In this document: in pieces, positions 23,240-32,049 of the stretch
Numbering within the stretch: position 1 is the stretch's first letter
Layout of the letters: each line of letters opens with the position of its first letter
Assembly: GCF_002575655.3 (NCBI RefSeq)
Contig: NC_053040.3
Coordinates: 350,119,267-350,183,266, forward strand
Direction: 5' to 3'
Length of the DNA: 64,000 nucleotides
Source: Aegilops tauschii subsp. strangulata
Lineage: Eukaryota; Streptophyta; Magnoliopsida; Poales; Poaceae
Notes under the pieces: model-generated
What the model saw: only the letters and a program-made list of their open reading frames with translations
Databases searched by the model: none
What the model was told of the DNA's origin: nothing
Position numbers and translations under genes: made by a program

Positions 23240-23620
23240 TAAAAGCACGAGATCTATGTGGTTTAAACTACTACTGCATGAGACCTATGTGGTTTTTGGA
23301 TCTAACCCACGGATATAAACAAGGGAAAAGAAGGGCGGCGACGAACACCGATGAACGACGGAAACCCTAAGCGCAGATCTATGGTAAGAGAAAGGGGAGA
23401 CTTACGGGTGCTGTTGAGCAGCGGCGGCGCGCGGATGAGCTCTGGTACGTTCAGGTCGATGCAGCGGCCAAGGGTGGTGCAACAGTCGAAGCTTGACGGC
23501 GGCGGCCGAGGTCGAAGGTTCGGGCGTCGCGAGGATGAATATGAAGCGAAGAGGCACGAGGGGGGAAATGGAAAGACCCCCTGGCCCTATTCATAAGAAG
23601 ATAAACGACAGATGCGAAAA
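23240..23620 (-). other. Possible first exon and leader of the antisense gene
   Basis: On the minus strand a GC-rich segment (23600 to 23406) ends in a good 5' splice site, CACCC|GTAAGTCTCC, at 23406/23405. It is followed by sequence like the usual AGGGTTT-type leader/intron start of plant genes. It lies just inside the 3' LTR, which could supply an antisense promoter. No convincing start codon was fixed. Confidence 0.35.
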
Positions 23621-23827
23621 TCGAGGAGCCGGATTTTTTGATATAAGGTGATGCTGTCGCCTTGATTGTCGGAGGCTCGTTAATGACAGGTGACGTGACG
23701 GCGGTTTACCAAGATCCTAGAAGATGATGTCATGGCGGTTTACAAGATTGTGTGAAGAATTTGAAGAAGAAATTTTCTCAAGTATTGAGGATTGACATGA
23801 GCCAGTTCAAATCAATATGGGGCCTAA

Positions 23828-24303
23828 TGTTGGGGATATTACCACTGGGCGTAAACCGGCCAGGAGAGGCCGGGTTAACTTCATAAGTAGTTCATCTGTA
23901 TCTGAAGCCCATGAAGACAGATGGTGATGCTTCATGAAGGCCCAGGGCCCAAAGCCGGTTTAAGGCATGTAGACACAAACCGGCATTGAGATGTAAACTT
24001 GTATTGTAAGATATGCGTAGCAGAGACCGAGCCGGACACGATTATGAGCCGGCCTAGGAGTCTGTAAACCGACGGGCGTCAACCCATGTATATAACGGGA
24101 CGGCCCGGCGGCGGTTCAGGGACAACAAACAACAACTCGAGACTCAGGCAAAGCGTATTCGCTCCCTGGTCATCGGAACCCCATCAATTCCATCACAACT
24201 AGATGTAGGCTTTTACCTTCATCGTAAGGGGCCGAACTAGTATAAAACTCTCTTGCGTCCCTTGTCCGCTTTAACCCCTTTAAGCTAACCCGTAGCGATG
24301 GCA
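23828..24303 (+). repeat. 3' LTR of the first Tat element
   Basis: 476 bp, TGTTGGGG to GATGGCA, with TATATAA at 24089-24095. It is followed directly by CCAGC (24304-24308), the right copy of the target duplication. Confidence 0.93.
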
Positions 24304-24308
24304 CCAGC

Positions 24309-24873
24309 CGTAGTAGTACTCTATGTTTTGTTTAATTAAGAGCACCGGTCTTTAATTTGTTAGAGTAATGTTTAGGTCAGCTAGCTCTGTTTAATTGCTG
24401 AACTTGCTCGATTAAGAAGTGTGGGTGTGCTGTAGTCTCCTTTGTGTACCCAAATTATGCAATGACGTGGATGACCACTGTAACCATGGAAATTCGAACC
24501 AAAACTTTTGACGTTCAAACTCATCACACACGGGTTAAGCTATCTGAATCGTTTGTGATGTTCACATATCGTACACAGTTCTGAATAAGGGACCGTGTCT
24601 GATACTCTAATGACACTTTGCGCGTCAGTTTTTTGGTTGAAGCGATTCCAAATTTTCGGCTTCCGCGGAAATATCTACCTCCCCGCCCCCTCCTCCTTAC
24701 CAAAAGCCACATTTCCCCTCTTTCCACCTTCCTTTCCAAGTTGAAACCTCCACTCCATGCTTGCAGCGCCGCCGCCTCCTCGCCGGTGACCCTCCTTCAC
24801 GCTTCTTGGCCTCCTCTATCCAGGCAGGTAATCCACACCCGACCCCCATCCTCCTCCTCCTTCCACATCCCAC
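24309..24873. other. CACTA copy A resumes: end of the disrupted ORF, then upstream region of the 73-codon ORF
   Basis: The first bases complete the stop (TAG) of the ORF begun at 10323. From ~24430 the sequence aligns in mirror orientation with copy B (31388-31820), including subterminal-type words such as CATCACACACGGG and GTACACAGTT. A Pro/Ser-rich open stretch (24640-24870) has no shared ATG and contains AGGTAATCC, a possible 5' splice site near 24827. Confidence 0.45.
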
Positions 24874-25095
24874 ATGCCCCGACCGCCGGCGCGAGCGCGA
24901 CACCTTCCACCCAAATCACCGACCCCTCCACCAAATAAGCACCGGCCTAAGCCATGGTGCACGCAGTATAGCCACGACCTCAAGGAGCATTTCGCAGCGG
25001 AGAAGCAAATCGCGGCCGCACGCGCGGATGAGGTCGCGATGGCTGCCATTCATTCCGACCCCCAGATCTTGGAGGACGACCTTGCCAATTGCTAG
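24874..25095 (+). CDS. 73-codon ORF conserved in both CACTA copies
   Basis: ATG at 24874, TAG at 25093-25095. The counterpart in copy B (31166-31387, minus) has the same length, start and stop. Shared segments include RARHLPPKSPTPPPNK and RPKPWCTQYS, then an amphipathic helix (DLKEH.AAEK.IA.AR.DEVAMA). The N-terminal part is Pro/Arg-rich and the C-terminal part helical. It could be the first coding exon of the B3-like gene that follows, since the region between looks intronic, or a small separate gene. No known family recognised. Neither copy has indels in this stretch, unlike the neighbouring B3-like part. Confidence 0.5.
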   Translation: MPRPPARARHLPPKSPTPPPNKHRPKPWCTQYSHDLKEHFAAEKQIAAARADEVAMAAIHSDPQILEDDLANC

Positions 25096-25940
25096 CTACG
25101 CCGGTTAAGCATGCTAGGTTTACCCGTTGCGTGTGCTGCTCCTGCCTTTCCTTCACAAAATCTAGTGAATTGTGCTATCTAATTTCACCATGCAATATGT
25201 TGCTCTAGTGTATATGTTCTATATGTCGTGCAGTGTGGTGCTCACTTATTAACTGTTTTGTTAATTAGTTGTCGTCTTCAGTTAACTGTTTGGTTCAATT
25301 CTGCAAATGTGATGTTCAATTCTTCAGGCTGCAATTTTGTATTGTCTTCAAATAAATCGAATTTATCTTTACAAAATTGTTGGTGCATTCTGTTATTGTA
25401 TACCATGTGAGGAATAAATTGAATTTGGCTGTAGTAAATACATGAGAAACAAATACAATTGCTACAATTGGCTGTAGTTAACTATTTGGTTAACTCTCTG
25501 ATCTTCTATTAGGAGTATGTTATATTGTGCAATATGGTGCTCAGTTAATGTTTGGTTCATTTGTTGTGGTGCTTAGTTAACTGCTTGGTTCAATGTTATA
25601 TTGTGCAATGTGGTGCTCAGTTAATGTTTGGTTCATTTGTGGTGGTGTTTAGTTAACTGCTTGGTTCAATTCTGTAATGCGATGTCCAATTGTCGTGGGT
25701 AGAATTTTGTATTGTTGTGCATGTGAGGAATAAATCGAATTTGGCTGCACTTAATACATGAGAAACATATACAAGTGCTATATTTCCTAGTTCTTAATCA
25801 TGCTTGGTTTGGGTAAATGGGTTTTCCGTGTGGCTTCAATTAATCTGATGAATCTGCAATGTGCTTATTTTTCATCAACATATTTTACTGATAGCATGCG
25901 AACCCTTACTTAACCTGATGACTAACTACCTTATATGTGT
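25096..25940. other. AT-rich intron-like spacer in CACTA copy A
   Basis: T-rich sequence containing a local direct duplication: TTAATGTTTGGTTCATTTG plus surrounding bases occurs at ~25542 and ~25622. The equivalent region in copy B (30400-31160) has one copy fewer. No coding potential seen. Confidence 0.5.
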
Positions 25941-26590
25941 TGCAGGGAAACAATGGGAAGCACTGAGGTTTACAATCGAGGTTGGCACGTGCATGGTCCG
26001 TTGTCTAATGGCACATTATTGTGCAATTGCAGGAACCATTCCAATATTTAGGTTTTTAACAATTTGGTCTTGCACATGTAGTTCCTGCTGTCAGAGATTT
26101 TGACCCACTGTTCGACCCTTTTTGCATATGGGGAAATGAGTGGTCCATGAATATCAATCAAATCAAGAAACTTGGAAAGATTGTTAGGATAAAGAAATTA
26201 GCGACAAAAAACAACAAGATCTTTGTCTGTACAATGAAGAAGACATCAGTTCACTACAAGATGGTACTAACTATTATACCTTGCCTTTTTTGTTCCTTTG
26301 CCCCATTTCCAATATAGAGAAGATATTTATGCACATCCTTGTTTTTAGGCATTTCCAAAGCAGTTCACTGATGATTACCTCTCAAACCGCCTCTATGGTT
26401 AGGAGGCGAGGAAGGTTTTCATACAACATCCACGGTTCAATATTGAAGTGTTCCTGAAGAGGTCGAAGGAGGGACGGTGAATCATGCACCTAAAGTTGCA
26501 AAGACCTTCAACATGAATGAAGGCTCAATATTCGCCTTCCGCTTCAGCAGTTTTCCAGATGAGATGCATGTTTCTATATACCGTCTATGA
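25941..26590 (+). pseudogene. B3-like DNA-binding domain gene remnant, CACTA copy A
   Basis: After a 3' splice-site-like TGTTGCAGGG at 25937-25946 and a short stretch, a clear coding segment (26064-26262) reads AVRDFDPLFDPFCIWGNEWS, then KLGKIVRIKKLATKNNKIF. It ends at a GT-AG intron (donor ATG|GTACTAAC at 26263, acceptor TTTTTAG at 26348). The next exon starts PKQFTDDYLSNRLYG and, after a TAG (26401), continues EARKVFIQHPRFNIEVFLKR. The pattern PKxFxxxYL...(W)...EGxxxFxF fits plant B3 domains, which bind DNA. This copy is broken by the TAG, which is CAG in copy B, and by indels near 26470. The B3 assignment is from pattern only. Confidence 0.55.
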
Positions 26591-26830
26591 TGCTAATTTC
26601 GAAAGGTTCTACATGTTGCATGTGGAACTTGCTGCTGGTGAAGTTGTGTAATGGGGTAGCTGAGTGCTGAAGCTATATCATGTTGTACTCTGATGTATTT
26701 CAATTATGAAATTCTGCTTCCTTAATATGGAAATGAAATATATTGTGTGCTATTATGAATGTCTATTAGATTAATAAATGGATTATTAATGATAGGGCAA
26801 TTAGCCTGCTAATTAGGTTTTGATATTGCA
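26591..26830. other. 3' flank of the B3-like remnant
   Basis: AT-rich sequence with several AATAAA-like words, homologous in mirror orientation to 29500-29650 of copy B. No gene. Confidence 0.4.
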
Positions 26831-27430
26831 AACGGTTGTTGAAAAAATACCGTGGGCGTTGACCTCAGGCAACGCACACGGTTTCTAGGAATAAACTGTG
26901 TTGGATCAATGAACAATCACACATGACTTTCTCTTAAAAACTGTTTGTGTTAGGCCACATTGCGCAAACGTTTACCACATAAAAATTGTGTGTCATGGAC
27001 AACCTTCGCCGCACAGTTTCTTCTACGGACCGTGTGTGCTACATTCAATAACGCAAACGATTTAACGGGAAAAATTGTGTGTGATGTACCTGTGAACGGA
27101 AACGTTTTCCTTGGAGCGATTGTGTGGGATGTGCATACGAACGGAAACGTTTAGCGGGGACTGATGTGTGGGATGTACTTGCGACCGGAAACAATTTCGC
27201 CATATAATTGTATTTTTTATCTGTACTGTACGTATTTCTGTATTTGAGCGCTCGCCGGTCGCACACGACCTCATTTTGCCGAACGTGTGTGCCAGGAGGG
27301 CATATCCCTGACGGTTTCTGGGTCGTGTGGGAAGGACCCCCCTATTGCCCACACTCACTTGGAGACGGTTCCAGATGCCGTCACGGAAAGGGGTTTTAAA
27401 CCGTTTGTTTAGGACCGACGCGCACCAGTG
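26831..27430 (-). repeat. Subterminal repeats and terminus of CACTA copy A
   Basis: Degenerate motifs such as CGCACACGGTTT, AAACGTTT and GTGTGATGT recur in both orientations. The terminus read inward is CACTGGTGCG. In En/Spm-type elements such arrays bind the element's own accessory protein (established for that family); the role here is inferred. Confidence 0.75.
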
Positions 27431-28909
27431 ATATGATGTCTTTATTAAATGGGTTGCCATGCCATAATTCAGATAGATGCTGTGTATGTAAACATGATGG
27501 CACGATATAATTCAAATCTATGATTTATATAGTAAGCAAGTAAGCAGACGACAATCCATATATGATGTAAAAACAAAGCAATGCAAGACAACATGCATGA
27601 CATGGGTAATATAACCCTGCCAAGTTTGAGCATAGACCTCAGGGGGGAAATAGGACTGGTCATTAGTCTCTGAATCCTTCTCTGAGGAGCTCTCTGTAAC
27701 CAGCAAGATGTCTGCTTTAGCAGGTAGTATTGTCTGCTCTGAATACCTTGTTTTCACTCTAGATACTTCCATCACCGCTTCAAATGGCTGATGCACAGGA
27801 AGAGTAGTTGAATATGCAAATGTTGTCGAGAAATGGAACACGTAATACAAAAAAATGATAGCATGATATAATTCACATACATGATGATTGGCTAAACGGC
27901 ATGGCATTGGATAATTCACATATATAATGCCTTTGCAACAAGATAGCATTGCATAATTCACATATATAATGTCTTGCAACAAGATGACAATGCATAATTC
28001 ACATATATGGTAATTAGACACTAAACAGGTGGCATTCACACAAAGCATGTCTAAACTAATCAAATGACATAGCATTGCAAGACACCATACGCATGATATG
28101 AGCAACATAACCCTGCCAAGTTATAGCATACACCTTGGGGGGAATAGGACTGGTCATCTGTCTCTGAATCCTCCTTTGTGGAGCTATCCATAACCAGCGA
28201 GATATGCGCTTCGTCAGATAGCTAGTCTGCTCTGAAGACCTTGTTTTCACTCCAGAATTTTCCATCACCGTGTCAAATGGCTGATACACACGAAGAGTAG
28301 TTGAATGTACTAACATTGTTGACAAATGTAATACATAACGAAAAAAGGATAGCCTGGTATAATTCACATATAAGATGACTGGATAAGCAGGATGGCATTG
28401 CAAAATTCACATATATGATGCCTAGCTAAACAAGATGGCGTTGCATAATTCACATAAACGATGAATAAACTAAGCAGATGGCATTCACGCAAAGCATGTC
28501 TAAACTAAGCATGACATATTTGATGTATAAACTAAGCAATGCAAGGCACCTTATGCATGATATAACCAACATCAGCATGCCAAGTTAGAGCGAAGACCTC
28601 ATGGGGTAAATAGGAGTGGTCTTCTCCTTCTGAATCCCCCTCAGAACATATATCTTCCTCTCGATTACAATCCGAAATGGGTGGAGGGGGGCTGCCTTTG
28701 CGCCTACCATTGAGCGACGTCTGCATGGAATTTTATTGCCACGCAAGGCTCGTCTCTTTTGCTCTACATGTTCAGTTCCATTGTGTACAATAACTGACAT
28801 GCATAGGAATAAAACATAGTGAGATTATGTAAGGAGTGCATGCAGAAATCCAGAGTGATGGTAGCAACCTGTGGATAGACCCAAAACCAAGGATAGCAGG
28901 CAAATAATG
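27431..28909 (-). pseudogene. Spacer between the two CACTA elements, with three exon-like tandem repeats of unknown origin
   Basis: Three related blocks (about 27590-27860, 28080-28345 and 28550-28700) read on the minus strand as diverged copies of one exon-like module. Shared features are QPF(E/D)xVME, VKTR(Y/S)SEQT and PPEVYAQTWQGYITHVM, seen as PPKVYAITWQGYVAHIM and PHEVFALTWHADVGYIM in the others. Between blocks, AT-rich intron-like DNA repeats the phrase CATAATTCACATATATGATG. No continuous frame joins the modules. I recognise no family. It may be part of the locus the CACTA elements entered or a remnant of another element. Confidence 0.45.
28907..28909. other. Target-site duplication ATG, left copy, of CACTA copy B
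   Basis: ATG precedes the terminus at 28910 and follows the other terminus at 37828-37830. Three bases is the CACTA superfamily standard. Confidence 0.85.
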
Positions 28910-29520
28910 CACTAGTACAGCGAGCTCCTAAACAAACGGTTTTTAACGCCTTTCCGCAACGGCATTTGGAACCGTCGCCAAGTGAGTGTGGGCGATAGGG
29001 GGGGTCCTTCCCACACGACCCAGAAACCATCAAGGATATGCCCTCCTGGCACACACGTTCGGCAAAATGAGGTCGTGAGCGACTGGCGAGCGCTCAAATA
29101 TGGAAATACGTATAGTAGAGCTAAAAAAATACAATTATACGGTGAAATTGTTTCCGGTCGCAAGTACATCCCACACAGTCAGTCCCCACGAAACGTTTCC
29201 GTTCGTATGTACATCCCACACAGTCGCTCCAAGGAAAACGCCGTTCACAGGTACATCACACACAATTTTTTCCGTTGAATCGCTTGCGTTATTGAATATA
29301 TCACACATGGTCCATGGAAGAAACTGTGTGGCAAAGGCTGTCCACCACACACAGTTTTCATGTGGTAAACGTTTGCGCAAGGTGGCTTAACGCAAACAGT
29401 TTCCAAGAGAAAGTCGTGTGTGATTGTTCATTGATCCAACACGGTTTATTCCTAGAAACTGTGTGTGTTGCCTGAGGTCATCGCCTACAATATTTTTTCA
29501 ACAACCGTTTGCAATAGCAA
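28910..29520 (+). repeat. Left terminus and subterminal repeats of CACTA copy B
   Basis: CACTAGTACAG is followed by CCTAAACAAACGG and many degenerate copies of (G/C)CACAC(A/G)GTTT and AAACGTTT-type words, for example at 29174, 29217, 29261 and 29348. It aligns with 26831-27430 in mirror orientation. Confidence 0.8.
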
Positions 29521-29749
29521 AACCCAATTAGCAGGCTAATTATCCTATTATTCATAATACATTTATTAATCTAATTGACAGTTCATATTAAGCACACAAT
29601 ATATTTCATTTTCATATTTGAAATACATCAGAGTACAACATGATATAGCTTCAGCACTCAGCTACCCCATTACACAACTACACCAGGACCAAGTTTCACA
29701 TGCAACATCTATAAACTTTCGAAATTAGCATCATAGACGGTACATAGAC
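29521..29749. other. Flank between subterminal repeats and B3-like remnant, copy B
   Basis: AT-rich sequence homologous to 26591-26830; no gene seen. Confidence 0.4.
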
Positions 29750-30400
29750 ATATGTATCTCATCTGGAAAACTGCTGAAGCAAAAGGCAAATTTTCAGCCT
29801 TCATTGATGCTGAAGGTCTTTATAATTTTAGGCCAGTGCCTGTGGATGATTGAACGTCTATCCTTCGTCCTCTTCAGGAACACTTCAATATTGAACCGTG
29901 GGTGTTGTATGAATACCTTCCTCGCCTCCTGACCATACAGCTGGTTTGAGAGGTAATCATCAGTGAACTGCTTTGGAAGGCCTGAAAACAAGGATGTGCA
30001 TAAATATCTTCTCTATATTGGAAATGGGGCAAAGGAATAAAAAAGGCAAGGTATAATAGTTAGTACCATCCTGTAGTGAACTGATGTCTTCTTCATTGTG
30101 CAGACAAAGATCTTGCGTTTTTTGTCGCTAATTTCTTTATCCTAACAATCTTTCTGAGTTTCTTGACTTGACTGATATTCATGGACAACTGATTTCCCCA
30201 TATGCAAAAAGGGTCGAACAGTGGGTCAAAACCTCTGAAAGCAGGACCTACATGTGCAAGACCAAATTGTTATAAACCTAAATATTAGAATGGTTCTTGC
30301 AATTGCACAATAATGTGCTATTAGACAACGGACCATGCACGTGCTAACCTCGATTGTAAACCTCAGTGCTTCCCATTGTTTCCCTGCAACACATATAAGG
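29750..30400 (-). pseudogene. B3-like DNA-binding domain gene remnant, CACTA copy B
   Basis: The last exon (29980 down to ~29750) reads PKQFTDDYLSNQLYGQEARK and continues through FNIEVFLKRTKDRRS and HWPKIIKTFSINEG. It then meets a TGA where copy A has a serine codon, and after that FAFCFSSFPDE. The intron with AG acceptor (~29985) and GT donor (~30070) matches that of copy A. The preceding exon (30070-30270) has a one-base deletion relative to copy A near 30118. Each copy is thus disabled by different mutations, showing that the ancestral frame was open. Confidence 0.55.
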
Positions 30401-31165
30401 TAGTTAGTCATCAGGTTAAGTAAGGGTTCGCATGCTATCAGTAAAATATGTTGATGAAAAATAATCACATTGCAGATTCATCAGATTAATTGAAGCCACA
30501 CGGAAAACCCATTTATCCAAACCAAGCATGATTAAGAACAAGGAAATATAGCACTTGTATATGTTTCTCATGTATTAAGTGTAGCCAAATTCGATTTATT
30601 CCTCACATGCACAACAATACAAAATTCTACCCACAACAATTGGACATCGGATTGCAGAATTGAACCAAGCAGTTATCTAAACACCACAACAAATGAACCA
30701 AACATTAACTGAGCACCACATTGCACAATATAACATACTCCTAATAGAAGATCAGACAGTTAACCAAATAGTTAACTACAACCAATTGTAGCAATTGTAC
30801 TTGTTTCTCATGTATTTACTACAGCCAAATTCAATTTATTCCTCACATGGTATACAATCATAGAATGCACCAACAATTTTGTAAAGATAAATTCAATTTA
30901 TTTCTCACATGGAAGACAATACAAAATTGCAGCCTGAAGAATTGAACATCACATTTGCAAAATTGAACCAAACAGTTAACTGAAGACAACAACTCATTAA
31001 CAAAACAGTTAATAAGTGAGCACCACACTGCACGACATATAGAACATATACACTAGAGCAACAGATTGCATGGTAAAATAAGATAGCACAATTCACTAGA
31101 ATTCGTGAAGGAAAGGCAGGAGCAGCACACGCAACGAGTAAACCGAGCATGATTAACCGGCGTAG
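30401..31165. other. AT-rich intron-like spacer in CACTA copy B
   Basis: Homologous in mirror orientation to 25096-25940; no coding potential seen. Confidence 0.45.
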
Positions 31166-31387
31166 CTAGCAAATGGCAAGGTGCTCCTTCAAGATCTGGG
31201 GGTCGGCATGAATGACAGCCATCGCGACCTCATCCGTGCGTGCGGTCGCGATTTTCTTCTCCGCTGCCAAATGCTCCTTGAGGTCCTGGCTATACTGCGT
31301 GCACCATGGCTTAGGCCGGCGCTTATTTGGTGGAGGGGTCGGTGATTTGGGTGGAAGGTGTCGCGCTCGCGCCGACGGTAGGGGCAT
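31166..31387 (-). CDS. 73-codon ORF conserved in both CACTA copies (copy B)
   Basis: ATG at 31387-31385 and TAG at 31168-31166. Same length and gap-free alignment with 24874-25095. Differences are scattered substitutions, for example HSDPQILEDD in A against HADPQILKEH in B. In B the frame is also open upstream for ~90 codons of Pro/Ser-rich sequence, but without an ATG. Function unknown; possibly the first exon of the B3-like gene. Confidence 0.5.
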   Translation of the reverse strand: MPLPSARARHLPPKSPTPPPNKRRPKPWCTQYSQDLKEHLAAEKKIATARTDEVAMAVIHADPQILKEHLAIC

Positions 31388-32049
31388 GTGGGATGTGGAA
31401 GGAGGAGGAGGATGGGGGTCGGTGTGGATTACCTGCCTGGATAGGCGAGGCTTAGGAGCGTGAAGGAGGGTCGCCGATGAGGAGGCGGCGGCGCTGCAAG
31501 CAAGGAGTGAAGGTTTCAACTTGGAAAGGAAGGCAGAAAGAGGGCAAATGTGGATTTTGGTTAGGGGGAGGGGGCGGGGAGGTAGATATTTCCGCGGAAG
31601 CCGAAAATTTGGAATCGCTTCAGCCAAAAAATTGGCGCGCAAAGTGTCATCAGACACGGCCCCTTATTCAGAACTGTGTACGATATGTGAACATCACAAA
31701 CGATTCAGATAGCTTAACCCGTGTCTGTTGAGTATGAACGTCAAAAATTTTGGTTCGAATTTCCCTGGTTACAGTGGTCATCCACGTCATTGCATAATTT
31801 GGGTACACAAAGGAGACTAACTGGGTGCGATCTACTTGATTTATAGTACTATACACAGACGGTGCTCCAAGATATTTTGTGCTACATCTCACACGGTTGG
31901 TGATAATAAACTGTGTGCGATCTACTTATTTATCGTCTTGATCATTTGAATTATGTAATGGGGTCACAGCTACAAAAGATGGTGTTTGAATTGTTAGAAC
32001 TTTTATCTGCAGTGAACATGCAACTATAGGTGTGTCGTCAAAAAAATTG
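31388..32049. other. CACTA copy B internal sequence between the 73-codon ORF and the array
   Basis: Homologous to 24430-24873 and 10011-10230 of copy A, with the junction near 31838-31850. The disrupted ORF and Gypsy element of copy A have no counterpart at that point. Confidence 0.55.

Larger units (their letters stand above)
10933..24303 (+). mobile_element. Complete Ty3/Gypsy retrotransposon, Tat lineage (Retand-like), 13.37 kb, decayed ORFs
   Basis: Two 476 bp LTRs (10933-11408 and 23828-24303) flank gag, aspartic protease, reverse transcriptase, RNase H, a second RNase H and integrase, then a ~5 kb region with an antisense gene. The second RNase H between RT-RNase H and integrase is diagnostic of the Tat lineage, where extra antisense ORFs are also known. 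The LTRs differ at 16 of 476 positions by my manual comparison (~3.4%). At the grass LTR rate of 1.3e-8 per site per year this gives an insertion age near 1.3 million years. All domains are present, but stop codons and indels break the polyprotein. The element lies inside CACTA copy A and is flanked by CCAGC. I cannot name the Triticeae family. Confidence 0.93.
1..27430 (-). mobile_element. CACTA-type DNA transposon, copy A, left end outside the window, interrupted by a Gypsy element
   Basis: The right terminus read inward on the minus strand begins CACTGGTGCG and matches, for more than 100 bp, the left terminus of copy B at 28910, including the motif CCTAAACAAACGG. From that end inward the modules run subterminal repeats, B3-like gene, 73-codon ORF, 505 bp array, conserved spacer, exonuclease-like gene. 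This is the order of copy B in mirror image. The missing end should lie roughly 0.7-0.9 kb left of position 1, judging from copy B. Without the Gypsy insertion this copy is at least 14 kb. No transposase (TNP2-like) ORF is visible, so it is probably non-autonomous, although the missing end is unseen. The 3 bases after the terminus are ATA (27431-27433), the expected size of a CACTA target duplication, but the partner cannot be checked. Confidence 0.82.
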
